Below, in pieces: positions 26,283 to 34,547 of a stretch of DNA of 34,547 bases; position 1 is the stretch's first letter, and each line of letters opens with the position of its first letter. The position numbers and the translations under genes are program-made. The notes beneath the pieces are model-generated. The model was not told where the DNA came from, did not search any database, and saw only the letters and a program-made list of their open reading frames with translations. Source of the stretch: Planctomycetaceae bacterium (GTDB lineage Bacteria; Planctomycetota; Planctomycetia; Pirellulales; Thermoguttaceae); NCBI GenBank assembly GCA_031283515.1, contig JAITBS010000343.1, positions 1 through 34,547 on the forward strand. The letters run 5' to 3'.

Positions 26283-27066
26283 GGGCGAGATCGAAAATTG
26301 TGTCGAAAATAAAATTTGGTTTTTGTTCGCTTTTTTCTAAATCTGCTTGAGTTGCTTCGCCGCTGAGAACAAGAATACCAATAATTCCAGAGCGTCTTGC
26401 CATTTCAATATCAGTGTAAAGCCGGTCGCCGACCATGCCGATTTCGTTCGGTTTTAGTTTGTATTTTTGTACGATTCCGTCAATCATCAACCGATTCGGT
26501 TTGCCGGAAATCTGATCCGGTTTTCGTCCGGTAACTGATGCGATACATTCGCAAACCGCACCGCAATCAATGAGAATTGTCGGCGAATCTGTCGGGCAAA
26601 CCATATCGGGATGTGTTGCCAGATAAGGTTTGCCTTGCTTGATCCACCACGCCGTTTTGCAAAGTTTTGCATAAGTTAGCGTAACGTCAAAAGCAACCAC
26701 GACTGCTTCCGGTTCCTCCGAATCATCATCCGAAATCACACGATAACCCGCTTCGATAAATTCCATCTTGAGACTTTCCGTTCCAAGAAGATAAATAGTC
26801 GAAACATTCGGATAATTATTGTGCATAAAATCAATTGTCGCCAACGAAGAAGTGTACAAATTTTCTTCTTGACAACGCAAACCAAGCCGGCGTATTTTTT
26901 GTACATAATCTTTCGCACTAATCGAAGAATTGTTTGTCAAATAAGTATAAGTAACGCCGCAAGACTCCAAAATTTCAAGAGATTCCAACGTGTACGGAAA
27001 AAGAGTCTTTCCGCGATAAATCGTTCCGTCAAGATCAAAAACTAAGTGTCGAATATCAGAAAGCAT
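26254..27066 (-). CDS. HAD-IIA family sugar-phosphate phosphatase (NagD/AraL-like)
   Basis: MLSDIRHLVFDLDGTIYRGKTLFPYT...YLTNNSS...KPNRLMIDGIVQKYKL...MVGDRLYTDIEMARRSGI; ATG at 27066 preferred over 27120. Confidence 0.88.
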   Translation of the reverse strand: MLSDIRHLVFDLDGTIYRGKTLFPYTLESLEILESCGVTYTYLTNNSSISAKDYVQKIRRLGLRCQEENLYTSSLATIDFMHNNYPNVSTIYLLGTESLKMEFIEAGYRVISDDDSEEPEAVVVAFDVTLTYAKLCKTAWWIKQGKPYLATHPDMVCPTDSPTILIDCGAVCECIASVTGRKPDQISGKPNRLMIDGIVQKYKLKPNEIGMVGDRLYTDIEMARRSGIIGILVLSGEATQADLEKSEQKPNFIFDTIFDLAREIKRTKTG

Positions 27067-27252
27067 CGTATTAGCAAATTTTGAAATAATTAAATAAGAC
27101 AATAAATTAAATATTGTCAAGACAAATATTGTTAAAATAAATTGACGTGAGAATATTTTTAGTGTTCATATAAATCATCAAAAAAGTTAGGTAATTTTTT
27201 ATTGATTGGTGTAAACGGTTATAATCTATTACAATTCAAAAAAATGTTAATA

Positions 27253-28608
27253 TTATAATAAATTTTCTGTTGTTTTTGTATTATTGTTCTTTTTTTTCCA
27301 TGTTAATGCGATAAAAAACATTGCGGCAAAACAGGATGCGAGAAGCAAAATAAAATTTCCGTTCCATCCGAAGTTATCGACAATCCAACCAATAACAATA
27401 TTTGCCGACATTGCCCCGAAAAAATAACCGAACAAACCGGTTAATCCGGCTGCGGTTCCGGCGGCTTTTTTTGGAACAAGTTCTAAAGCGTGCAAACCGG
27501 TCATCATTACAGGACCATAAATCAGGAAACCAATACTAATTAACGAAACATTGACCAACCAAATCATACCCGGCGGATGAAGCCAATACACGGCAATTGA
27601 AATTGTAACTAAAATCAAGAAGAGAATTGTTGCCGGAGCGCGATGTCCTTTGAAAAACTTGTCGCTCATCCAACCACAAAGTAAAGTGCCGGGAATTCCT
27701 GCGTATTCGTACGCAAAATAAGCCCAACTCGCCTTGTTGATCGAATACCCTTTAACTTCGGTCAGATAAGTCGGAGCCCAATCAATAACTCCGTAACGAA
27801 TTAAGTAAATAAAAGCGTTTGCTAAGGCGACAAACCAAAGGAGTTTGTTGTTAAATACGTACAAAAAGAAAATTTCATACGGAGTCATTTCTTTTTCGAA
27901 CGATTCATTATAATTTTCGGGATATTCATTTTTATATTTTTCGATAGGCGGCAAACCGCAAGATTGAGGAGTATCACGCATCAGAAAAAACGTGATTCCG
28001 GCAACCACACAAGCAACGATTGCCGGAAAATAAAAAATACTTCGCCAATCGTTACTAAAAAGAAAAAGTCCTAAAACAGCTAAAGGACCAATCAGACCAC
28101 CGCCGACATTATGCGAAACATTCCAGATTGCCATACGAAATCCGCGTTCACGAACCGTAAACCAATGAACCATTGAACGACCACACGGAGCCCAACCCAT
28201 TCCCTGAAACCAACCGCCGAGAAACAAAATAATGTACATAATTGTAACGGACGATGTGGCAAAAGAAAAACAACCGAAAAGAAAACTAACTCCCGCTGTC
28301 AACAGAAGACCGAATGTCAAAAATTTTCGTGCATCACTCCGATCAGAGACATTACCCATCAGGAATTTACTGATTCCGTACGAAAACGCAACAGCGGAAA
28401 AAACAAAACCAAGTTGCGTTTTGGAATAACCTTGTTCCACAAGATACGGCATTGCCAAAGAAAAATTTTTCCGCAACAAATAATATCCGGCGTAACCAAT
28501 AAACGTTCCAAGAAAAACTTGTTCGCGCAACTGCCGGTAAGACGAATCAATCTGATCGTCTGGAAGTAATGGTTTCGAAGCCGCCGGTTTTAAGGAAAAA
28601 AAAGTCAT
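27253..28608 (-). CDS. glpT: Glycerol-3-phosphate transporter-like MFS protein (GlpT family)
   Basis: GYAGYYLLRKNFSLAMPYLVEQGYSKTQLG...GMGWAPCGRSMVHWFTVRERG; start overlaps the glpD stop (TAATG). Confidence 0.85.
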   Translation of the reverse strand: MTFFSLKPAASKPLLPDDQIDSSYRQLREQVFLGTFIGYAGYYLLRKNFSLAMPYLVEQGYSKTQLGFVFSAVAFSYGISKFLMGNVSDRSDARKFLTFGLLLTAGVSFLFGCFSFATSSVTIMYIILFLGGWFQGMGWAPCGRSMVHWFTVRERGFRMAIWNVSHNVGGGLIGPLAVLGLFLFSNDWRSIFYFPAIVACVVAGITFFLMRDTPQSCGLPPIEKYKNEYPENYNESFEKEMTPYEIFFLYVFNNKLLWFVALANAFIYLIRYGVIDWAPTYLTEVKGYSINKASWAYFAYEYAGIPGTLLCGWMSDKFFKGHRAPATILFLILVTISIAVYWLHPPGMIWLVNVSLISIGFLIYGPVMMTGLHALELVPKKAAGTAAGLTGLFGYFFGAMSANIVIGWIVDNFGWNGNFILLLASCFAAMFFIALTWKKKNNNTKTTENLL

Positions 28609-30185
28609 TACTGTTTATAAGGAACGAGTAAATATTGATTGGCAATTTGTACGAAATCATCAATTTGTTTTCGTTTCCAATTTTCATCATAATTTAATTC
28701 TTCGGCAATTAAATCGGCAATTATTGGAGCAATATCAATTGCAGCCCGTGCATCAAGCAATAAAGCACGAAGCCGCCGTGCCAAAACATCTTCAACCGAT
28801 CTTGCCAGTTCAAACCGAACCGCCCAAATAATTTCCGCCTTGATCGACGACAACCGCTCATGCAATCGCTCGCCCAATTTCGGACACTCCACCGCCAACC
28901 GTTCAATCTCAACACGATCAGCACCATAAACGTACAACGGATTCGTTCTGTCCGCATCTTTTTGAAAACCATGAATATGAAATTTTTCCGTAACACATTT
29001 CCGCTTCTCCAATTTGCCGATTGAGATCGCTTTATCGAGAACATCTTGCGCCATTCTCCGATACGTTGTCCATTTTCCGCCGGTAATTGTCAACAGACCT
29101 GAATCCGAAACAATAATTTTATGATTTCGTGAAATCTCGCGGGTCTTTTTTTCGGTTGACTTTTTCGGAGCGGCAAGCGGACGCAATCCGGAAAAAACAC
29201 TTCGAACATCTTCACGTTGAATCGGTTTTTCAAGATATTTTCCGGCACTTTGTAACACAAAATCAATTTCACTATCGAGTGCTTTGGGTTCTAATGATGT
29301 TTCGTTAATAGGTGTATCAGTTGTTCCGATAACAACTTTGTCATGCCAAGGAACCGCAAAAAGAACTCGTCCATCATCGGTTTTTGGAATCATCAACGCA
29401 TCGTCGCCGGGTAAAAATTCACGATCAACAACCAGATGAATCCCCTGACTCGGTCTGACAAGATCAGGCGAATTGGGAATGTCCATTTGAATTATATCGT
29501 TGACAAAAACGCCTGTCGCATTGATAACAAGTTTACTTTGCAACGAAAATGTCAAACCGGTTTCCATATCTTGTGCATTAACTCCGATAATTTCGCCGCC
29601 GGCTGATTTATTCAACGCCGTAACTTTTACGTAATTAACTGTAACGCCGCCATTTTTCAAGATACTTCGGACAAGATGAATCGCTAACCGCGAGTCGTCA
29701 AATTGCCCGTCATGATAAACGACTCCGTTTTTAAGATTGTGTTGGCGAACTGTCGGTATTCGCTTGATTACTTCCTTGCGCCCGATGTAATACGATCTTC
29801 CGAAACTGAGCCGTCCGGCAAGAATATCGTACATCGTCAACCCAATTGTATAAAACAATCCGCGCCGCCATTGGTAATTCGGAATAATAAACGTTTGATT
29901 TTTAACAAGATGCGGCGCATTTTGAAGCAGCAAACCACGTTCCCGTAACGCTTCAATAACCAAACCAACATCACCTTGTGCAAGATAACGGACGCCGCCA
30001 TGAACTAATTTTGTACTTTTACTCGACGTTCCTTTTGTGAAATCATGCTGTTCCAACAGCAACACCGAATACCCGCGAAGCGAAGCATCCAACGCAATAC
30101 CAAGTCCGGTAGCACCGCCGCCGATGACAATCACATCCCAAAATGTTTGTTGGCGAATCTTGTTAAAAAGTTCTTCACGTTTCAT
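28608..30185 (-). CDS. glpD: Glycerol-3-phosphate dehydrogenase (FAD)
   Basis: WDVIVIGGGATGLGIALDASLRGYSVLLLEQHDFTKGTSSKSTKLVHGGVRYL...GGKWTTYRRMAQDVLD. Confidence 0.96.
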   Translation of the reverse strand: MKREELFNKIRQQTFWDVIVIGGGATGLGIALDASLRGYSVLLLEQHDFTKGTSSKSTKLVHGGVRYLAQGDVGLVIEALRERGLLLQNAPHLVKNQTFIIPNYQWRRGLFYTIGLTMYDILAGRLSFGRSYYIGRKEVIKRIPTVRQHNLKNGVVYHDGQFDDSRLAIHLVRSILKNGGVTVNYVKVTALNKSAGGEIIGVNAQDMETGLTFSLQSKLVINATGVFVNDIIQMDIPNSPDLVRPSQGIHLVVDREFLPGDDALMIPKTDDGRVLFAVPWHDKVVIGTTDTPINETSLEPKALDSEIDFVLQSAGKYLEKPIQREDVRSVFSGLRPLAAPKKSTEKKTREISRNHKIIVSDSGLLTITGGKWTTYRRMAQDVLDKAISIGKLEKRKCVTEKFHIHGFQKDADRTNPLYVYGADRVEIERLAVECPKLGERLHERLSSIKAEIIWAVRFELARSVEDVLARRLRALLLDARAAIDIAPIIADLIAEELNYDENWKRKQIDDFVQIANQYLLVPYKQ

Positions 30186-30221
30186 GAAATTTTGTTCCTT
30201 TATTTTTTAAGTTTCGGAAAT

Positions 30222-31583
30222 TCAAGGGATTATTGATGAAATGAGTTCCCAATGTCCTGTTTCCATAACAAAATCGAGAATATTATAACGATATCGAATC
30301 AATTGTGCTTGCCCGAAACTTTGGAGTAATCGATCATGGTTGATACCGATTTCTTCCGGTGAAGAAGGAGCGTTCGCTTTTCGGAGCATTTCGCGAATTG
30401 TTGCAGCAGGAAGAAGTTGATATCGTAACTCTTCTTTTAATTCGTCCCAATGTTCCAGAAATACATCGAAACGCCGAATAATTTCAGGAAGATCGACATA
30501 TTTTTGACGGCTCTGCTCTAAAACTTGTTCCGCTAAATTTCCGTCACCAAAATTTGTATGAACCGCTTGTTCGATTTCATGCCAACGGCGATGAGTTGCG
30601 GCAATATTTTGTTTCGATTTTGAAAATTCTTCTGTTGTGAGAGCAAGCACTTTTTCGTACAATAACGAAACGGCAATACTGCCGATACCAACCTTAAAAC
30701 CGTGTGAAGGAATTTTGCCTTGACAGGTATGATGCTGGTTATCCCAAAGATGACTGAACATGTGTTCGGCACCGGAAGCGGTTCGGGATGTTTTGGCTAT
30801 TTGCATTGCGAGACCGCTCATAATCAAACCTTCAATCAATAAACAAAGAGCGTCCGAATCATTTCTTGCAATTCCTTCCGGTTGTGAAAGCCATTGACGA
30901 AGTGGTTTTTGTACAATATCCCATGCTATCCGGTGAATTGATTCCGTACCGATTTTGTCCGCTAATATCCAATCGGCTCCCGCAGGAATTTTCGCAAGAA
31001 GATCCGCATATCCAGCGGCGTTCAATTCTTGCGGCGCACGTTCTAATACCTTCAAATCAATCAAAACAATATGCGGTGCCGAACAGGTCAAGGTTTGTTT
31101 CATACCGTCAACCTCAATTGATGCTCCAAATGATGTGTAACCGTCAACAGATGCGGCTGTTCCGATAATCATGTAAGGGCGTTGACATTCAAAAGCCGCC
31201 CGTTTTACAAGATCATTAATTGTTCCCGAACCGACTGCTATCGGAATCGCATCGGTTTTCGCCAAACAAGAACGAACCGCTTCAAGATGTTTTGAGTCGG
31301 CATGAAATTCCTGTTCCAGAAATAAAAACGGTTCTTCAACCGACAATATATTTTCGGAACAAAGATTTGTGTTGACAATGCGACCAGCCGCTTCGAATGT
31401 GTTACGATCTGCGATAACAACAACCCGTTTGCTATCAAAACAATGTTGAAAAAGGTTGCTTGTTTGCAAAAGATTGTTTTGACCAATCGACACTAAACGG
31501 GTTTCATCTGCAAGCAGTAAACATTGTTCCAAACGTTTTGTTGTTTCTTCAATAATTTTGTTCATAAATTGATTATAAAACAA
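30222..31583 (-). CDS. araM: sn-glycerol-1-phosphate dehydrogenase family protein (AraM/EgsA-like); start may be internal Met
   Basis: AVGSGTINDLVKRAAFECQRPYMIIGTAASVDGYTSFGASI...AGYADLLAKIPAGADWILA...ASGAEHMFSHLWD...SHGFKVGIGSIAVSLLYE. Confidence 0.9.
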   Translation of the reverse strand: MFYNQFMNKIIEETTKRLEQCLLLADETRLVSIGQNNLLQTSNLFQHCFDSKRVVVIADRNTFEAAGRIVNTNLCSENILSVEEPFLFLEQEFHADSKHLEAVRSCLAKTDAIPIAVGSGTINDLVKRAAFECQRPYMIIGTAASVDGYTSFGASIEVDGMKQTLTCSAPHIVLIDLKVLERAPQELNAAGYADLLAKIPAGADWILADKIGTESIHRIAWDIVQKPLRQWLSQPEGIARNDSDALCLLIEGLIMSGLAMQIAKTSRTASGAEHMFSHLWDNQHHTCQGKIPSHGFKVGIGSIAVSLLYEKVLALTTEEFSKSKQNIAATHRRWHEIEQAVHTNFGDGNLAEQVLEQSRQKYVDLPEIIRRFDVFLEHWDELKEELRYQLLPAATIREMLRKANAPSSPEEIGINHDRLLQSFGQAQLIRYRYNILDFVMETGHWELISSIIP

Positions 31584-31744
31584 AAATGGTTATAAGATAA
31601 AAAATGATGAATTCAAATTGACAAATTCAAATTTTTGATGATTATGTTATGATAATCGAAAATATTTTTTTGACAAGGTATGATTTTGAAAAAAAAGCAT
31701 ACGATTTTGGAAACTTCCCGATTCCAGAATCATACTATTCCATC

Positions 31745-31773
31745 TTGACATTTTAAACAATTCTCGATACAAT
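31745..31773 (+). promoter_or_regulatory. Sigma70-like promoter for the XylR-like regulator
   Basis: TTGACA (31745-31750), 17-bp spacer, TACAAT (31768-31773). Confidence 0.6.
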
Positions 31774-31890
31774 GAGTAACGTATCACGAATAACGATTAC
31801 AAAAACAAGATTACGAATTAAGAATATTGATCAAAATTATCAGACGTTATTAAAGTTATTGGTCAATAATTATCAAAATTTTGAGCGGAA

Positions 31891-33132
31891 ATGATTCTTA
31901 TGGCTAAATATCGAAACAAAATACAGAATATTGTTTTTTATCACGGAAATCATATCGGTTCTATTCGGGAAACCTTGCAAGGGATTCAACGTTATGCAAA
32001 ACTGTACGGACCTTGGAGACTTCAAGTGTTATCCGGCGGTGTTCAGGAACTTCAATCGTTTCTTTCAATTAAACGGAACAAAAACATGATTTCCGGTCTT
32101 CTTGCGGATATTACGGAGGAGCAGGAAGCGAAACTTTTAACCGGAGTACGTATTCCGGTTGTTCTTTTGGATCCGCCTCCGAAGTTGCGGACTCAATACG
32201 CAACACTACTCAAGTTTCCGTTTGTAACACAGAATAACGTACAAATAGGAGAACTTGCCGCCGATTATTTTTTGGCAAAGAAAATGTCCCACTTTGCTTT
32301 TGTTCCTTCGGCATCCGGTGCTTATTGGTCGGAGGAACGATTTCAGGCATTTTCACACCGAATTGGTGAAAAAGGGTTGACGGTACATCTTTTTTCCGTT
32401 CCATTTTCGGGAAACAATTTTTCTGTTTCACCTTCCCGTCATCTTTCTCAATGGTTACAAAAATTGCCTAAACCGGCGGCTCTTTTTACGGCGTCAGACC
32501 AAGTTGGTCAGGAAATTCTAACGGTTTGTCAATCTTTAGGACTTGCGATTCCGTACGAAATTGTAGTTCTTGGTGTTGGAAACGATGAAATTCTTTGCGA
32601 ATCTTCGTTTCCAACACTTTCCAGTATTGCAGTTCATTGGCAACGCCGCGGATTTATTGCAGCGGAAATGCTTGATCAATTAATGAATCAAATACCGTTA
32701 AAACAGGACATGGGCATTTATCCGGCAATTGGTGTTGTGTCGAGAAGTTCAACAGATTTACCGGTTCATCCGGCGACGCAGTTACCTGTATTGCGTAACG
32801 ATTTTGTTATTCGGGCATTGGAATTTATTCGTATCAATTCGGGATTTTCTATTCGAGTTGTTGATGTAGCCCGACAAACCGGAGTTTCCCGACAATGGTT
32901 GGAAAGGCAATTCAAAAAGGAATTGGGATATTCGATTCTTGACGAAATCCGAAAAAATCGAATGGAACGAATTTGTTTTCTTTTAAGTGAAACAACAATT
33001 CCTATCAACAAAATTGCCGAGATGAGCGGTTACGAAAATGCAAATCATCTTCGCTTGCTCTTCAAAGAAAAATTCAGCATGACCATGACAGAATACCGCA
33101 ACCAATTCTGTACAATATCCGAACAACAATAA
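31891..33132 (+). CDS. XylR-type transcriptional regulator (LacI-like sensor domain plus AraC-type HTH)
   Basis: Periplasmic-binding-like N-terminal part (AALFTASDQVGQEILTVCQSLGLAIPYEIVVLGVGNDEI) and AraC HTH (IRVVDVARQTGVSRQWLERQFKKELGYS...INKIAEMSGYENANHLRLLFKEKFSMTMTEYR). Confidence 0.93.
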   Translation: MILMAKYRNKIQNIVFYHGNHIGSIRETLQGIQRYAKLYGPWRLQVLSGGVQELQSFLSIKRNKNMISGLLADITEEQEAKLLTGVRIPVVLLDPPPKLRTQYATLLKFPFVTQNNVQIGELAADYFLAKKMSHFAFVPSASGAYWSEERFQAFSHRIGEKGLTVHLFSVPFSGNNFSVSPSRHLSQWLQKLPKPAALFTASDQVGQEILTVCQSLGLAIPYEIVVLGVGNDEILCESSFPTLSSIAVHWQRRGFIAAEMLDQLMNQIPLKQDMGIYPAIGVVSRSSTDLPVHPATQLPVLRNDFVIRALEFIRINSGFSIRVVDVARQTGVSRQWLERQFKKELGYSILDEIRKNRMERICFLLSETTIPINKIAEMSGYENANHLRLLFKEKFSMTMTEYRNQFCTISEQQ

Positions 33133-33151
33133 CATTATGTAAGAGAAACAA

Positions 33152-33235
33152 AGAAGCAGACAACCGCTCTCCAAACATTCAATATAATGTTTCGGAAAAA
33201 AGGTTGCCTGCTTCTGGAATTTTTGTTTTGTTTTT
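33152..33235 (+). terminator. Hairpin terminator after the XylR-like gene
   Basis: AGAAGCAGACAACC (33152-33165) pairs with GGTTGCCTGCTTCT (33202-33215), inner AAACATT/AATGTTT, followed by TTTTTGTTTTG. Confidence 0.7.
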
Positions 33236-34547
33236 ATTCTTTCAAAAGAAGAATACAACCAGTCCATTGGGACTGTGGTACGGAAATTTTTTCGCCGGTT
33301 TTCATTGGTTTTGAATAAATCGACATTTTCGTTTTTCCGCCGTCTGTGTAATAAAGAGCGTCTTTTTGAACAAGTTTCCAATCACCAAGAGGTTCTAACT
33401 CTTTGGGTCCGGTTAAAAGAAAAAGTATTGTCTCTTTTTTAACGGTTACGTTAATAGTTGGATTTTCACCGCCGCGCGTTTGAGTAAAAAAGACCGGTGT
33501 TGCTTTACTGCTTTGATATTGCAACGGAATGTCTTTCCAAACGTAATTTCTGTTGCTAAAAGCAACGGCATCGTTTTTAAATTCCAGAACAACACAATCT
33601 TCTCCTTGAACCGAAAATGATACCGTTTCATAATTCATTGGTTTACGGTGCCAAGGATTTTCCGCTCCGGAACTTCGCGGATTCTTTTTGTAATAAAAAT
33701 ATCCGTCTTCGGCACCAATCAAAATGTCGGGAATCTTATTGTTATCGAAATCAACAACAGTCGGACTGGTACTGTGACCGCGAATATTGCGGACATCAAT
33801 TTGTTTCATATTTCTGAATGTCCATAGTCCGTTTTCGTGCTTTATTTGCCGGAACGCATCGGCGTTCGTCGAATTAACAAAAAAATCAACCGCTCCGTCA
33901 CCGTCGTAATCCGTGAAACAAATTTTCCGGCGTCCGCTTCTTCCTGATTTTCCGGCGTTTAATTGAAACGGCTGACCATTTTCGTCAACAAAAACTCGTT
34001 TCGGCGGAAGAAGAATCAGTTTGTTATCAATCTTTTTTCGTTCAAAAAAAGCAAGAAAACCTTCGTGGTCAAGCATTGACAAATCCATAAGTCCGTCGTT
34101 ATTCCAGTCGAACATAACCGGAGTTGTCCGCCATTGTGTCAGCAAACCTTTACCTTCGGGACACAGCCAACCGTAAGCCAGTCTTGGTTGTTCGCCGTTC
34201 CATTCCACTTCAACCGGTTGCGGAGCGGCAAGTTTTGGTACAGTTTTCGTACCGATATTGCGGAGCCAGAATACTTTACCCCAAATGGAATTCGCTACAA
34301 TATCCGGCAAATCATCGCCGTCCCAATCGCCAACTGTTAATGTAGTGTAACCCCATTTCGATTCGATGGGACCTTGAATCGAGCCATTCGGTCCTGCCAT
34401 GATACGAAAAACCTTACCATCAGCTTCAAGCCTTTTCGGAGCATTCCACTTAGGCGGGTCAACTCCGCGACCGCTTAAATTTTCAAAAAATTCGATGTAA
34501 CCGGAAGCGTTACCGCAAATCAAGTCATCATCGCCGTCGTTGTCCCA
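33234..34547 (-). CDS. FG-GAP/VCBS-repeat protein, 5' end beyond the window
   Basis: Repeated D-W/Y-D-G-D-x-x-D/V motifs (VGDWDGDDLPDIVANS, TDYDGDGAVDFFVNS, VDFDNNKIPDILIGAEDGYFYY); in-frame WDNDGDDDLICGN continues to the window edge. Confidence 0.88.
   Translation of the reverse strand, partial: WDNDGDDDLICGNASGYIEFFENLSGRGVDPPKWNAPKRLEADGKVFRIMAGPNGSIQGPIESKWGYTTLTVGDWDGDDLPDIVANSIWGKVFWLRNIGTKTVPKLAAPQPVEVEWNGEQPRLAYGWLCPEGKGLLTQWRTTPVMFDWNNDGLMDLSMLDHEGFLAFFERKKIDNKLILLPPKRVFVDENGQPFQLNAGKSGRSGRRKICFTDYDGDGAVDFFVNSTNADAFRQIKHENGLWTFRNMKQIDVRNIRGHSTSPTVVDFDNNKIPDILIGAEDGYFYYKKNPRSSGAENPWHRKPMNYETVSFSVQGEDCVVLEFKNDAVAFSNRNYVWKDIPLQYQSSKATPVFFTQTRGGENPTINVTVKKETILFLLTGPKELEPLGDWKLVQKDALYYTDGGKTKMSIYSKPMKTGEKISVPQSQWTGCILLLKE

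Noticed and set aside
24891-31583. Defence or toxin system in the minus-strand gene cluster
   Set aside because: All genes are recognisable glycerol-phosphate metabolism or transport functions.

Overview
The window looks chromosomal, with mostly housekeeping and metabolic genes. The style suggests a low-GC planctomycete: three tandem DUF1559 prepilin-like proteins, an FG-GAP/VCBS protein and a XylR-type regulator. That taxonomic placement is inference. Recognisable genes are scpB, flavodoxin, tyrS, a short flagellin, feoA-feoB, a lipoprotein plus three DUF1559 paralogues, a thermonuclease, a CpaB/SAF-like protein, a mannose-1-phosphate guanylyltransferase, ExbD/ExbB-like genes, a metF with a C-terminal Zn/Cys domain, and a glycerol-phosphate gene set. 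That set holds araM/G1PDH, glpD, glpT, an HAD-IIA phosphatase and a second OPA transporter, facing a XylR-like regulator. I found no CRISPR array, transposase, reverse transcriptase or tRNA. The strongest observations are: (1) a G10 homopolymer between the only plausible start codon of a DUF1559 gene and its FTLVELLVV motif. The gene is out of frame at G10 and would be in frame at G9 or G12, so it is a candidate phase-variable switch unless it is a sequencing error. (2) Two LacI-operator-like palindromes 54 bp apart upstream of the third DUF1559 paralogue. (3) Several families of intergenic hairpin repeats, including arms built of 7-bp repeats around a conserved core. (4) A gene set that could route both glycerol-phosphate enantiomers to DHAP.
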